Source: Topomyia yanbarensis (Eukaryota > Arthropoda > Insecta > Diptera > Culicidae). Taken from it: 64,000 nucleotides of DNA. Under the pieces are notes generated by a model. It worked only from the letters and a program-made list of their open reading frames with translations. It had not been told where the DNA came from and did not search any database. Location of the stretch: assembly GCF_030247195.1 (NCBI RefSeq), contig NC_080672.1, positions 28,093,906-28,157,905 of the forward strand. Reading direction: 5' to 3'. The stretch's first letter is position 1; each line of letters opens with the position of its first letter. Shown one piece after another: positions 46,426-59,116 of this stretch. The position numbers and the translations under genes were made by a program.

Positions 46426-47635
46426 GTAATGAAATGATATATTTGGTTTTTGTCGATAGATGCACACATGTTTAGCCCTGGAGATGGAACGACCCATTAA
46501 AATTTTTAAGAATACCTGTTCATACACGTACATTCGAATCCGTCTTTATATACAATAAGCAACGCGCGAATACATGCGCGTATCAATTGGGTCATTAAAT
46601 GAAAAATAAAATTCTCCTTTTATTTCACAGACCGAAAGAGCTCATTTATCTAAGTACAACAATATACATTTCCATCTAAGATGCTTTGCTAAAGACACTA
46701 ATCCTCCAGGATATATGCCCAGGGCGGTAGAGGTTTTGAGCGTCGAAAGCTGGGCACACTGTACGACGTCTGAATTTGATAAAATCATGAATAAAATTGA
46801 ATTTGCTTATTTTTTCATTCATCTCATTTCATTTCACATATGATTAAAAATCCTTGGAACATTTTTAAGTCGTAAATTGAAAATCCAAACTTTAAAAATA
46901 AGGTTCCATTTTTGGCACGGTTCCGGTTTTGGCAACTGAAAAAAATAAAATTGTTGCCAAAAACGAAATCCTACTGTATATGTTCAGCCTTCAAAACTTC
47001 AGAAAGATTTTTAATTGTTTATTTAAAAAATCTTCCTTGACAGTGAATGTAACCAATGACCGGCCATTAGGCCGAAGATCACCAGGCATTAGGTCGGATG
47101 TTTAATAGAGAGGAGGGAAAGGGAACCGTAGCTTATCCTGCACAGTTTTCGGGACTTCTCGGTTTGAGCTAAATTTTTATATTTCGGTTGAACGAATCTC
47201 ATATTGTTTTGATTGTGTGGATAATACAATTATTTTTTTCAATTCAGGTCCGAATTGAAGCGATGTGGGATAGTCACGTTAGGCGTTATTATAATTTATT
47301 TTTCACATTGCGTCGGAAACGATGTCCGGCCATTAAGTTGTTAGGCACAAGGATGTTAAGCACACAAAATATGTCTGTAATCAAAACAATCTGTTCTATG
47401 ACAATTTAATCATTCATGCATTATAAAGTCTTCTACAATGAAAACAATGGTTTTAATCCATTTTCTTCTTTCATTTTCTTTCTCTTCCATTTTGTCTCAC
47501 CCTCTTTTCTATATTTTTCTACTTCCTCTCTCAAAATCTCTAATTCTAATTAATTCCCTAACTCAATAAAAAATTTAGATCATTGAGTTTTTATCAATCA
47601 ATCACATTTCGGACTCTTCCACAATAATTTCGATC
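46426..47635. other. Non-genic stretch
   Basis: 47430-47540 is pyrimidine-rich. CCGGCCATTA occurs at about 47060 and 47327, a weak sign of a duplicated piece. No gene recognised. Confidence 0.4.
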
Positions 47636-47811
47636 CGTGATTCTCAACCTGCGGTCCGCAGAGTGCATATTGAAATTTCAAGTCTTGTTTCCTAACAAAC
47701 TGAAAATCACATATTGATAGCATACAAAATTGATGATCATCCGTTGGGATCAGCAGAAACCCAGGGATCACCCTAAGGGATCCGTGGTACGAAAAAGGTT
47801 GAGAACCGCTG
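47636..47811. mobile_element. hAT-type MITE
   Basis: Left end GTGATTCTCAACCTGCGGTC and right end (inverted) CAGCGGTTCTCAACCTTTTT. Flanks ATTTCGAT (47627-47634) and ATTTAGAT (47812-47819) match at 7 of 8, a likely eroded 8-bp duplication. Same family as 26573-26896. Confidence 0.82.
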
Positions 47812-48509
47812 ATTTAGATAAAACATTATAAAGAAACCTTTTCAAGCACGTAACATGGGTAATACCAAATCAGACAAATATGACAAGTGATATTTTTTAA
47901 AAATGGTGATTCTGTTTAATTTTAAACAATTAGAGATGAACTAATGATATTGAAACTTAATAGACAACCCAAGGAATGTAATTGCTGCATCAGACCAAAC
48001 AAATGCAGAGAAACCTGGCAGTGCAGGAGGCAAATACAATAACAAAATATGTTGGGGTCCAAATTAGGTTGGTTACCCTAATGCACATGTTGTTTGTGTC
48101 TTGTTTCGATGATTTTGTTAGAGGAAATTATCTTATCGAACGCTACTGAAAAATGTCCCATTTGAACAAAGTTACCCCGGTGATCAAAGATAGCCCGTTC
48201 TACTTTACCAGAATATTTTTGATCCTGGCACGCAAAAAGGGAAATATTTGGGAAAAATATATTAACTTTTAAAAACAACATGAAGCTATCTCACCAGCGT
48301 GTTGCTCTGAATACATTAATTCATGGGATTTCTGTGAAGAATTCTCCATCCGCGTAATTGTTGCGTCAACTACTCAGGTCTAGATGGCGTTGTAGGCGCT
48401 TAGCGAACGAACGGGCGTATTTTTGGAGGCTTGCTTCACATACGTCAATGGCAAAGTTAATAGTATGTGACGATATATCTCTAAGTAAAATTACACACTT
48501 CTCGCTATA
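47812..48509. other. Non-genic stretch
   Basis: A GTTACCCCGGTGATCAAAGA sequence near 48170 resembles the subterminal motif of the element at 13433-14364, which suggests a decayed relative. Confidence 0.4.
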
Positions 48510-49292
48510 GGGGAAGATGGGGTAAAACGCACCCCCGTGCCAAAATGCACCCCTTGCTTATATTGAAAATAGCTGAAAATTTCTAGAAAAGGGTAACACC
48601 AGTCGGAAGTCCGACATATTAAACATACACTGTCAAAGTTTGATAACCGTACATCAATAGCAGCTCGAAAAATAAAAAAAAACAATAACGTGCTCTTCTT
48701 ATGTAATTATTGTGGCTCGGGCAACAAGAATTTTCTGCTTTTATAAATACTGTTTTACTATTATATCAGAGCATTCCAGTTCTATTTATACCATTGTTCA
48801 TTATTCTGTCGCCCTACATATGAAAAATGTGCTAAATAATGAACTTTTAGCTAATTTTATATCTCTGCTCCATCGGGGGCAAAATGCCCTCTTCTTTGAT
48901 TTAGCTGTTTTTTTTCAATCGAAAACAGAAAAATCGTTCTGAAAACACTTTTGGCACACTTTTGTGAAATGCCGTCAGAAAACAAAACTACTTGCTTGTT
49001 CACTGAGCATTATGCCCCGTTGTTACGGTGCATTCTGCCCCGTTGTTGTAGTGCATTATACCCCATTGTTGTGGTGCATTTTGCCCCGCTTATTTTTGAA
49101 AAGGTAATTTTCAACGATGTTGAAAAATTGAATATTTTTCATGTTTTTGAATACTTTGCAAAGCGTAATGATTGCGATTACAGAGGAATATGTTGGCTAG
49201 CGGATATTATTAATAAAATTCTCCCAATTGATGTTCTATAGCTGAGTAATGATCATATTTCCTTAAGGGGTGCGTTTTAACCCATCTTCCCG
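48510..49292. mobile_element. TIR element, 783 bp, TA target duplication
   Basis: About 26-bp TIRs: GGGGAAGATGGGGTAAAACG at the left and CGGGAAGATGGGTTAAAACG (inverted) at the right, both followed by CACCCC. TA flanks at 48508-48509 and 49293-49294. The interior includes a 23-bp tandem repeat but no transposase. Confidence 0.87.
49007..49092. repeat. 23-bp tandem repeat, about 3.7 copies
   Basis: The unit is GCATTnTGCCCCGTTGTTG(T)GGT with a few changes. The GCCCCG-type core recalls the CACCCC of the host element's TIR, so it may be an expanded binding motif. Confidence 0.8.
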
Positions 49293-49471
49293 TATTTCAA
49301 CCTACTAACACATAATTCAACAGAAAGAATAATCTACTGAATGATTGACTTCGATGTCCTGTTGAATATATTGGATATCACTGGAAATCTCTGGAAAACA
49401 TTGGACAAGCACAACGACCCGTGTCCGAGCGATTCGTCAGTGCTGCCGACTTAAACAGGAAGATGTAACAC

Positions 49472-49940
49472 TTAAGGGGTTACATACCTTTTTATTTTTC
49501 AAAAAATCGATTCCTTTTTAGGCATAATTTTTTGTTTTGTAGATAAGCATTTTTTAATACAATTTTTAGAGCTTAAAACAGCTATTTTTAGGAAATACGT
49601 GCCCGAATGCGGGAAAAAAATTATTTATTCAACTAATCGTTAAGGTACGAGGAATACTCATATACTAATGGAATTTTTTGAGTTTTGGGATTTTATTTGA
49701 TCTATTGGTCTACAATCGTGATCATCGCAAACCTTTTAAATAAAAAAAGGGTTTCGGGGAAAAAGCCATAACTCCGCCAATTATCAATATATTTTTATAA
49801 ACTTATTCTTGTTTATTTCATTGAAAAATGCACTACCAAAATATCATAAGTTTGGTGTAATGAAATCATTGCTTTATGCCTTTACGTAAATTCAAACTTT
49901 CTTGAAATTTTTTCGCATCAAAAGGTATGTAACACCTTAA
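49472..49940. mobile_element. TIR element, about 470 bp
   Basis: Left TTAAGGGGTTACATACCTTT (49472) and right, inverted, TTAAGGTGTTACATACCTTT (49940). The AT-rich interior lacks coding capacity. Ends within TTAA make the exact target duplication (TA or TTAA) uncertain. Confidence 0.8.
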
Positions 49941-52525
49941 AATGGCTGAAAGAACAATTGAGAATAGAGAAATAGCGACAACACGTGTGCAAGTATTAAA
50001 TCAAGAATCAGGGTTAAATTCCTGTTTGAGCACATATCTTATCTCAGTGCACAGTGATGCAAAGCTGGCCAACATCAACAAAAATGAAATGCAATTTTCA
50101 TCATCCAAAATATTTTTTCTCTGGTCCAAAATAGTTGAATTAATAGTCTGCAAAAAATCATGGTATTTCAAGATCTCTAAATTTTTTTGGATGTTAAGAT
50201 CCGACCAAAAATGAGGTATTTTCAGGTTTCGAACTCATTTAACACTCCTAACTCATAATTAAATTTAGAACATATTCATCACAAGCTAATGCCCAATATC
50301 ATAAAATTTATGCATGTTGTATCAGAATGCAACGAAATTAACATTGGGTTAAAAAATACTTGAAAATTCGGAAATGTTAGCATTTTATGATAAATGCTGT
50401 CTTAACATATAATCTTGAATATTCACCATAACTTTTACTAAGGAAGGAAAAATCGGAAAAGAACACCATTAGTTGCATATTGAAGGAAATTTCATCTGCT
50501 TTTAGAATATCAGAGTGGTATTTTGCGCCAAGGTTGATAGGTAACTATTATTCGTAGAGGATTTGATGAAATAACAAAAGAAAAGCACGGATTTATTGCG
50601 CTTACGCTTGTTTCCTATCGTATTAATTTTGCTTGCTTCGATACATTCTAGACTACAGTATTGGACCGCATCCACAAATCCATTATGCGTTTTACTTTCT
50701 AGTATGTTGGAAAATTGCATAATAATTATGCTTAGAAATAGCTTCGAATTAAATAATAACAGAAGATAAAACGCATCTATGACCTATAATTGTTTTTGAA
50801 ACTAATCAATATTTCGAGGCAGTCGAGGGAGTTCGTGGTAATGTACGAGTATGTGTGGTACAATATGCCGACGACCGTGCCCAAGTAACCATTACATGGT
50901 CATGACATTATAAAAATGTCTGTTCAATTAGTCGTTTGTTTGAAGTAGAGGATTCGAATGAAGAAGATCGAAGTATAGAGAGGGAGAAGTCATCGCGTGC
51001 ATTGTCGAATAAAGATATTTTCACAGGATTAATGTTAGCTTCCGGCCTCATAACTTTCAACTTTCAGACGTGAGTGAGTGAGCGATAAATTGGAATATCT
51101 ACAAGAAGTACAACATGACCCAAGAGATGACCCAATAGTGGATGAACTATGCCAACGCCTAAGCTATTTTAAAAGTAAACTAACTCAAATTTACTTATAT
51201 ATGCAATGTATTTGTATTTATTTGAAAGATTTTTCAATTCTACAACTAAAAAAAATCCATACATGTAAGTTAAACCTCTACTTTTTGCAAATTGTTTAAA
51301 AAAGGAAACGCTGTGTAAGACCCAATAGTTGTGATAGTGTTCCTATAGTTGGAAATCTATGTTCCTATAGTTGTAATATTTGTTTTCGCTCATCCACATG
51401 GGTTATTTCGTACCATTTTAACGAATATAATGATTCGAACATTAAACATTATCGAATTCTAATAGTATAATAGTATAAATAGCATAAACAATTATTAATG
51501 TATTTTCAGTTTTTTGGTTTTACAGTAATGTGTTCGACAGGATACCCGTGTATCTTTTCATATTTCAATCCATAAAATTCAAGTGTTCTTCTCCAAGCTG
51601 GGGATTGCTGTTTAGTGACATCTTAGAACATCCCCAAGCTTAGCGTTTTGGGGAATAAAATTGATGATGTGGAAAACGGAGGCCTGAGCAAGGGCTTCTA
51701 GATTTTTTACCCCGTAACAGGCCGACAAGGACACCCGGGTACCCAAAAACTGAAATGCTCATAACTGCGGCATTTTCTAATCCATGTTGACTCTTTTAGC
51801 TGTTTTGGATTCAGGAACCCATCTACTTTTAGACTCTGTGAAAATGAACCGGATGAATTCATCTGGTTGTCTGGATTTCGGATGTTTCGGAGGAATGATC
51901 CGGTATTGGAATACCATTTGTAAATTTCAATGGGATACTGGCAATATGGGTATCAAAATGGATGATTTGACCACGAAACGGACATTGCTGAACAGGTTTT
52001 CGTGGGGCTGTGGGTTGCCGTTTGGATGTCAAAGTATCATATGGTCCCGTAACGATGAATAACAGATATCTAAAACAATTGTAACAAATTTGATTTTTGG
52101 TTTTTAAAGGTTAAAGGTGTTTTTGTGTTGTTGGTTAAAAACATAAAGAGTAAAAAAAATAAACGAGGACAATTACGAATAATCAATTTAACAACTGGCT
52201 ACTTGTGTACTTATTTCTATTTTTCCATTGAACTTAATTTTCGTAAATTATTGTCACTTTGAAGTTGTCAACCTCGTTAAAACGACCCCAATCTATTGAA
52301 TGGAAAAAAGATGTTACATATTCCCAAACTATGTATGTAGAGAATAGAAAGAAACACAACTCTCATATCAGTGGTAGCTGAACTGAGAGAGCAGGCGATT
52401 AAAAAGTGAACTAGAATAAGAGTATGTGAGCAGCAGTGGAAACAAAAAAGAAAACATCTATCCGTACCAGTTTGGGATGAACGGAAATGGTAGTACAACT
52501 AATGCAACAGGTAACTATACCAACA
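49941..52525. other. Non-genic stretch with stray element ends
   Basis: GACCCAATAGTTGTGATAG at about 51318 and GACCCAATAGTGG at about 51128 match the terminus of the element at 52526-53325, so decayed relatives lie here. Open frames at 51784-52062 and elsewhere show no motif. Confidence 0.4.
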
Positions 52526-53325
52526 TGGCAAGCTGATTTGACCCAATAGTCGTGCTATACGTTTATATGAGAACAAATAGCCAAAGCTATTTTTTGATAC
52601 TGGAAACTGCAGTTTAACTTATTTTTATGCATATGTATAAATATTCATGTTGCGTTTTGTTTTTACTTGGCTTTGCAGTTAGAAAAATAAAGCTATTACT
52701 ATTACAACTATACCGACATGCCAGACCTATGGGCCCAATAGTTGCAATACACGTTTTATGCGAAAAAATAGCCTAAACTATACCTTTTGATATTGAAAAG
52801 TACAGTTTAACTTAGTATTAGAATGCATATGTAAAAATTTGCATGGTGGGTTATGTTTTCACTTAGTTATGGACTTAGAAAAACAATTGGCTCTACTATT
52901 ACAACTATACCGACATGTTAGGTTACCCTGGCCCAATAGTTGTAATACACGTTTTTATGCGAAAGAATAGTCAAAACAATAACGTTTTATATTGGAAAGA
53001 ACGGTTTAACTTCTTATAAAGTATATGTAAAAATATACACGATCGGTTTAGTTTTCACTTAGTTATACGCATAGAAAAAAACTACTCCTGCTAGCGAAAT
53101 GGTTAGCGCGCTACCGTCGTTATGTAGTCCGCAAAGAAAAAGCATTTTATGCAGGTATTTGATACTATTACAGCACAAATTCTTGTAGTATTCTAAGTAA
53201 TATTAGAAATATGAAATTTATAAACTGCTATTTTTCCCTTAATGTTATTTAAATGTTCAAAAACAACCAATTTTCATCACTATCACAACTATACCTGCTA
53301 TCGCAACTATTGGGTCAGCTGCCCT
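52526..53325. mobile_element. TIR element built around 195-bp tandem units
   Basis: The left end GGCAAGCTGATTTGACCCAA (52527) corresponds to the inverted right end GGGCAGCTGACCCAATAGTT (53325), with a small insertion. The interior is three tandem units, each starting with the terminal motif CCCAATAGT. Confidence 0.68.
52542..53090. repeat. 195-bp tandem repeat, three copies
   Basis: Units start at CCCAATAGTCG (52542), CCCAATAGTTGC (52734) and CCCAATAGTTGT (52932), 192 and 198 bases apart. Each continues CACGTTT, TTTGATA/TTATATTGG, AGTTTAACTT, CATATGTAAAAAT, TTTTCACTTAG and CTATTACAACTATACCGACATG. The third unit is truncated. Confidence 0.88.
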
Positions 53326-54988
53326 ACATAAAAAGTGTTTAAGTATCATTATATGCCTGAAAATATGTCTGAAATTTATTGGTTTTAAATAATATACCGT
53401 TCAACCACATTGCGACACTAAAGCCAAAAATTGACGTTTTCCATGTTGTTAGAAAATTTCTTCTTTGTGTGTTGGGACCACCCTGATTATTCCAAAACCA
53501 TTTTTTTGTGAAATCATATATGCCGAAATGGAATCCAGAGTACTAAAATATCCTAGTTTCGTGATTTGGAAAGTTTTAAAGATGTTGGCCAACTTTTGTT
53601 CTGAGTGGCATCACTATGCAGTCTGGACACACTGAATGAATTTTCAACGTATTTTCATTATCACCGTTCCGGTTATTCTTTCTCTGTTTATTTTTCATTG
53701 GACATGTATCTAAAATCTACCAAGTAGTTTTTACATTACTGGGTTTATTTGGCTGTAAAAGAATTGTGCAGAGTTTCAACAAGAACTCTGTGTTTGACTT
53801 TGCGAAATCCACTGAGTTCACTTTTGAATGAAGGATCCAGTAGATGTTTAATTCATCAGCAAAAAAATTAAAAAATTTCCAAAATATTATTCCAATATTT
53901 CGCGCGCATATTTTTTGAAGTTTGAATGTACCAAATCTCATATCAACAAATTCGGAGAAATTTTCTGAATCATTGCAACCCATGTTACCCATTAAAGGAT
54001 TTCCCAAGAAGCCATGAAAAACAGAAAGCTTCTCACGGTTTGCTGTCTAGAAACAAACTTACCGCTAACCAACATATCGAACAGGTTTACTGTTGTTCCT
54101 AACAAAAGTCCCGAACACGGATAGGGTCGCTATCAAAAAATATATTTATTTTCCCCTTTCTTGTTACTTATGCGATGCCAAAACAAGTTATCTTTCAACA
54201 TAGAATAGTCTGCTACATGGTGCAACCAGCCCAACCTTTCAATTCCCAGGACCCGAAGAAAATTTGCCCGAAAAAAGAATTTCAATTACCATGAGGGCAA
54301 GTAGCGTCCCTTCGAATATATCTAGGTGTATTGTTGGTAAGGGCTTCTTAGCAGCTCCTTTCAGTGTACGACAGCATAGATAACATGTTCAAGGTCAAAC
54401 CATAACTTACACTATCATTCAAAACAAGTATCTATTGACGCGCTGATGAGAATGTCCGTAACATTTGCGTAGTCAATCGCCGAAATTTTTTCCATGTATT
54501 CGACCCTTCATGCAATATACTTCAAATCGATTTCGCCGTTTAAAATGTGAACACCGTACGCGGAGCATAGTATTTGCTATCACATCCTTTGCTTCTTAGA
54601 TTTCGTGTATAGAATCATATCAAGCGTATCGGACCTTACTTGTTCGTGGATCATAGGGTTGGATGATTTGACATCTCTTTCAGTTGTTAGTTTTACCACA
54701 AACAGTATGTAGTTTTTTAATCGTTACATTCGTAGTCCATAATATAGTTTTAAAAAATCATCTCCAGTCGAAATTGTTTCAATCAATAACAAGATGTTGA
54801 TGTATTTCATTCGAAAAGCTTCTCTGTCAGTATAATACAGAATATCCTCTTTAACTTCATTACTTATCCTCCCCCACTTACTTGAAGCAATTCAGATGGT
54901 ATCTAATTTCGGGGGCAGAGCATGGAGACCGGCAAGGACCCTCCGTAAATTACGTAAATCAACTTCTTTTATTACAGTTGGCATGAAC
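53326..54988. other. Non-genic stretch
   Basis: Nothing recognised. The longest frame (53717-54007, minus) has no motif. Confidence 0.4.
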
Positions 54989-55080
54989 ACGAAAGAAGAA
55001 AGAGGCGGAGAGAGTGAGAGAAAATGAGAGAAAGTGTGAGACAGAGAGAGTGAGATTGAGAGAGGGGAGGGGGAGAAATG
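54989..55080. repeat. Purine (GA-rich) tract
   Basis: About 90 bases of almost pure purine, GAGAGAGTGAGA-type, on the plus strand. Such tracts can adopt triplex DNA. Confidence 0.85.
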
Positions 55081-55168
55081 GCACATGCTGGTTAGTGCCG
55101 TGACCTTTTTTCATAGGCATATTTTGCGATATATACCCTTGACATAGACGTGTGAATTTTTGGAATTT

Positions 55169-55285
55169 AGTGTCTAACTAGTGCTAATTTGCGTACTAGT
55201 TTAGATACATAGTCTACCTGGACACCCAGATGGTGCTAGTTACTAACGAGGAGTATCCGAAACACTAAAACAAAAAACCTATAGC
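55169..55285. mobile_element. Partial copy of the MITE seen at 17787-18146
   Basis: Matches the reverse complement of 17800-17910 at roughly 90%: CTAACTAGTGCTAATTTG, ACTAGTTTAGATACAT, GGACACCCAGATGGTGCTAG, then CGAAACAC. Only one arm and the middle are present. Confidence 0.82.
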
Positions 55286-55449
55286 TTGTTAGAAAGGTAT
55301 TTTTTAAGCTTCCTATTCCTACGCAGTGCAACATGATCGCTTTTTCGGAAGTTATTTGCCTAAAACATATTTTTTTGGACAAAATCATCCCTATCTCAGA
55401 AAGTAAACGACATATCGAAAAACAAAAATAATAGTGTCAAATTGTCACG

Positions 55450-55667
55450 TTGGGCCTTTCATTTGAAACTGGTTTCATTAAAATCGGTTCAGCCATTTCT
55501 GAGATATTTACATTACATTAATGTACATACATACCTACACACATACAGACATTGTCCCAATTTGTCGAGCTGAATCGATTGGTAAATAAGACTCGGCCCT
55601 CCGGGCCTCGGAATATGTTTTCAAAGTTTGAGCGAATCCTATACATTTCTTTTGTAAGAAATGTAAA
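55450..55667 (+). mobile_element. Dispersed retroelement-like 3' end, copy 2
   Basis: Same block order as 44447-44700, including GACTCGGCCCTCCGGGCCTC and the terminal hairpin ACATTTCTTTTGTAAGAAATGT. The CA run is replaced by ACATACATACC-type sequence. Confidence 0.68.
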
Positions 55668-58158
55668 ACAGTAAGCTCAAGGACCACATGTCCTTGTGAT
55701 TTTAAAGAATTCTTTGTGAGCGTTGTCCATTTTTTTCGTTGCCGTTCAGTATCGCTAACTTAATTCTAGCAGCCAGAAATTCTACAAAGATATCAATTTT
55801 TGAAAATTAGCTTCCCGATTCGAAGACCAAATTAAATGCCTTTACTTTATCATTTGATTCTTGAATTTCAATACATTCGAACAAAATGCAGTTGTTGTCC
55901 AAAAAGTGTATCTGCGTGTAGTTTGCGAACGAACCCCTATCATTTCCGATCAAATCCGTATGAACCGCGGTACATAACAAACTTGTAAACAATGACGGAT
56001 AATCCTACCGGTTTTCATCATTCGCGAATATAATAGGCGATAATTTGAATAGATTCCGATCCTTCTCTTCTCTTCCGGCATTTTTGTCTTTCTTTTAATA
56101 ATTTCCTGCTTCGAAAAAAAAAACTGCTCCCTCTCTATATAGGAACCACTCATGTATCCAAGCTCTCGATGATGCTTAATTTGTTGCAAAAATCGGCATT
56201 TCCCAGCTTGCACTAGTCCGAAAAGAGGGTTTACCGGCATAAAATATTCATAATCACATTACGAGCAAATAAAGTGCCATAATCGGCGTGAGTATCTTCA
56301 CAACAGTTTCGAACGAAAACACACTCCCAGATTGTTACGGGTTTTCTCCAGCGCACATGTTTCCTAGATTGCTTAGATGCGGTGGGACAAGATTTATTTT
56401 TGGCACAAAACAAACTGCGCAAAATCGGACTTCTTTTTTTTCGCTGTCATTCAACGCTATGTTGTGTGTTTGATGGCCCGCGGTGCTTTTTTCCCTGATC
56501 CCCGGTCCTTCCGGGAAGCTGCACCGGTCGACGGTGAAAACTCATAACCTAGGTTTTCAATGTATCGATATGGAATGTGTTAGATGCCGTATTGCTATGT
56601 ACATATATATCGTGACCCTAAACTGCTTCATTTCATGTTAACAATGGTTGTAGGTGAGTGAATCTCATTGTTATTTGCACGATGCAATCGATTTGAATGA
56701 ACACAGCTGTCTTGCGAAATTTAAAAATACAAACAATCCGCATCCGCATCTCAGTTTGTTGCAGTTTCGAAAACATACTTAGTAAAAACATAAGTATGAG
56801 TGTATAGGACCGCCCATGGGCTAGTACTTATCTATCCGAATCAATTTACAAGGCGGAACACTCACAAAGTTAGGTTTTCGGTAAAGTTAATGCTTATTTT
56901 AGGCCGGTCAAAATTATTTTATATTCTCGAATACAATCGATAGTTTTTTGGTTGCAGCCTCAATTTGATTACTACTCTTCAATTATTTTTTCGAGATCAC
57001 TAGGTACTACTTCTTTTGATGGTTTATCCACTGTAAAAATAATATTTGAAAAAAGTATGTTTCTAGACGTTTTTTGTTATTCACCGTTAAGACGTCATAA
57101 ATCGTATGTTTTGGCACTAAATGAATGCCCTGGTGATCGAATGACCAGAGACGCCTTAAATCTTAAAACGTGCGCGAATTCCAGCACAATTTTTAATCGA
57201 AACCTTATCCCTGCTAACAATCTCCATCCTCTCGTGACACCTGTGGAACGCGAAGTCGGTCTTTAGCTATAGCAAGAGTCGGACTAACATTCGTTCCCTT
57301 TCCTGCTGTAATCTACGTTCGGGTCTGACTGGCACCGGTATTGATCAATCAACAAGTCGAAATTACCAGGAATTGTACATTGATGGATGATTTGTTACTT
57401 CCAGACATTATCGTCTATTGATTTGCTGTACAATTGTGTCATTGAACCACACGCTGCTTTTTGTCTTATCCGATACATCTCTCGTTAAAGATACCTAATA
57501 GAGCATTTCTTTCACATTTTGATACACAAAACGATAAATAAAAATTATGTTATAAAATTGATTTAATAGAACCACCATTATTAAACCACCGTGACTCCTA
57601 TCCTTTTGCAGGATTAGCTGTCGACGCTACTAACCCATGTGGTTAATACTAGACTCTGTATACAATATAGAGTCTATAATTAAAGTTTTTAGTGGGGAAG
57701 CACTATTGTATGTAACAGAAGTTGTTTATTTGTTATTTATCGCGCTGGAGGGAATATTTACCATTAATCTTTCCAATGATGTTCCAGTACATATTGGAAG
57801 AGAATAATTTCGACTAGCATATTATGCAAAGAGTTAAGCAGCAAACGCAAATGCGACCGATATATTAGCGGAAGAGAAAGCAAAGAAAGAGCGGCTCTCG
57901 TTTGCACATAGGACCTTTTCAATAAGTTTGCTTGAAATATCTGTTAAGAAGAATGTCATAATATTCGCAATAAGATAATCGAGCGTTTTGTAACGTTCCG
58001 TTTGCGAATTTATCAACCATACAAAAAAGGAAAATAAGCCTAATAGTCGTTCAATGGCATTGAAGAGACTCGGCTAATCAATTAAAATATGCATTCATCG
58101 CGCTCTTGTTAACTTGTTGATTTTTGTGAGCAATATTTGAAATAAGAAAAGGTAAATA
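55668..58158. other. Non-genic stretch
   Basis: A GC-richer patch lies at 56470-56540. A short hairpin (AGACTCTGTATAC...ATAGAGTCT) lies near 57652. No gene recognised; the frame at 56952-57266 has no motif. Confidence 0.4.
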
Positions 58159-59116
58159 AAGGGCGAATACGAAATTATTGCGACACATTCAACAGGGCAT
58201 AACTTTTTTACCATTGGGTAAAAATCAACCAAATTTTGCACACTTTCTCATTGATGTGTATTGTTTACATGCTGTCAAACTCGAAGTCGTGTTTTTCGGT
58301 TCAACGAAAATAGAGGTGAATCAACTGGAATTTCCTGACCTGTCACACCGGCAGTTGGGAAAAATGTTGAACATTCACCATTCAACCGTCTCCAGAGGGT
58401 TGAAGCGGTTCCAGGAGCGGTTGACGTTGGACCACGGCAAAGGAGCTGGAAGAAAACCGGGACCGGAGAACAAAAAGACGGAGGGAAAGGTGAAGCGGAT
58501 GATTAAAGCAAGTCCCAACGTCTCAAGCCGTGATTTGGCTAAAAAGATCGGTATGTCGCAAAGCTACGTCCAGAATGCAAAGAAGAGAGCTGGACTACAT
58601 ACATACAACTGAGGAGTGAGCCTTTCGTGACAAAGGGCACAGTAAATGGTGAGATCTAAAAATCTGAGTGCCTCGAGAAGCGTCTTTTGCCGTTCTTGCA
58701 GCAGCACGACGAAGCTCCGCTAGTTTGGAGTGTTATGAGGCCAATTCTGTCCATTTTGTTCCAAAGGACATGAATCCGCCAAACTGTCCGGAGCTGCGCC
58801 CGGTGGAGCAGTACTGGGCAATGATGAAGCGGGAACTTCGGAAGAGCAAGAAGACAGTCAAAGACGAAAAGGACATGTTAAGAAAATAGAAAAAAACTGA
58901 GAAAGTGGTACCGGATGACACTGTAAAGACTTTGATGGAGGGCATCAAGCGAAAATGCGTTCAATTTTACACTCAAGGCTCCATCGATTAACTTTTCTTT
59001 TGATTTTTGAAGTAAATATATGTATAAAACTACCTTAAAATTTTGGTTTGCTTTTGAACATTATAGGAAAATTGGCATGACATTTTCGGTGCCGCGATAA
59101 TTTCGTGTTCGCCCTT
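58159..59116 (+). mobile_element. DD37E-type (ITmD37E-like) transposon, internally deleted
   Basis: Complete ends: AAGGGCGAATACGAAATTAT at 58159 and, inverted, AAGGGCGAACACGAAATTAT at 59116, flanked by TA (58157-58158, 59117-59118). It is 958 bp against about 1.3 kb for an undeleted element. Opposite in orientation to the copy at 31681-32959 and very similar to it. Confidence 0.92.
58310..58991 (+). pseudogene. DD37E-type transposase, deleted copy
   Basis: The start codon is ATA (58310-58312) where the sibling has ATG. A 33-bp in-frame deletion follows codon 5. The HTH and GRPR-like blocks (HHSTVSRGLKRFQ, GAGRKPGP, DLAKKIGMSQSYVQ) are intact and nearly identical to the sibling. About 308 bp are then missing, from HTYN to just before SEPFV, removing the first catalytic aspartate. 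A shorter loss removes FWPDLASCHY with the second aspartate. NPPNCPELRPVEQYW with the third catalytic glutamate is intact. TAG at 58887-58889 replaces a tryptophan codon; the frame beyond ends at TAA 58989-58991. It cannot make a transposase but keeps the DNA-binding N-terminal part. Confidence 0.88.

Noticed and set aside
53090..53140. tRNA-like GCGAAATGGTTAGCGCGC sequence
   Set aside because: Only an A-box-like word; no B box or cloverleaf could be formed.
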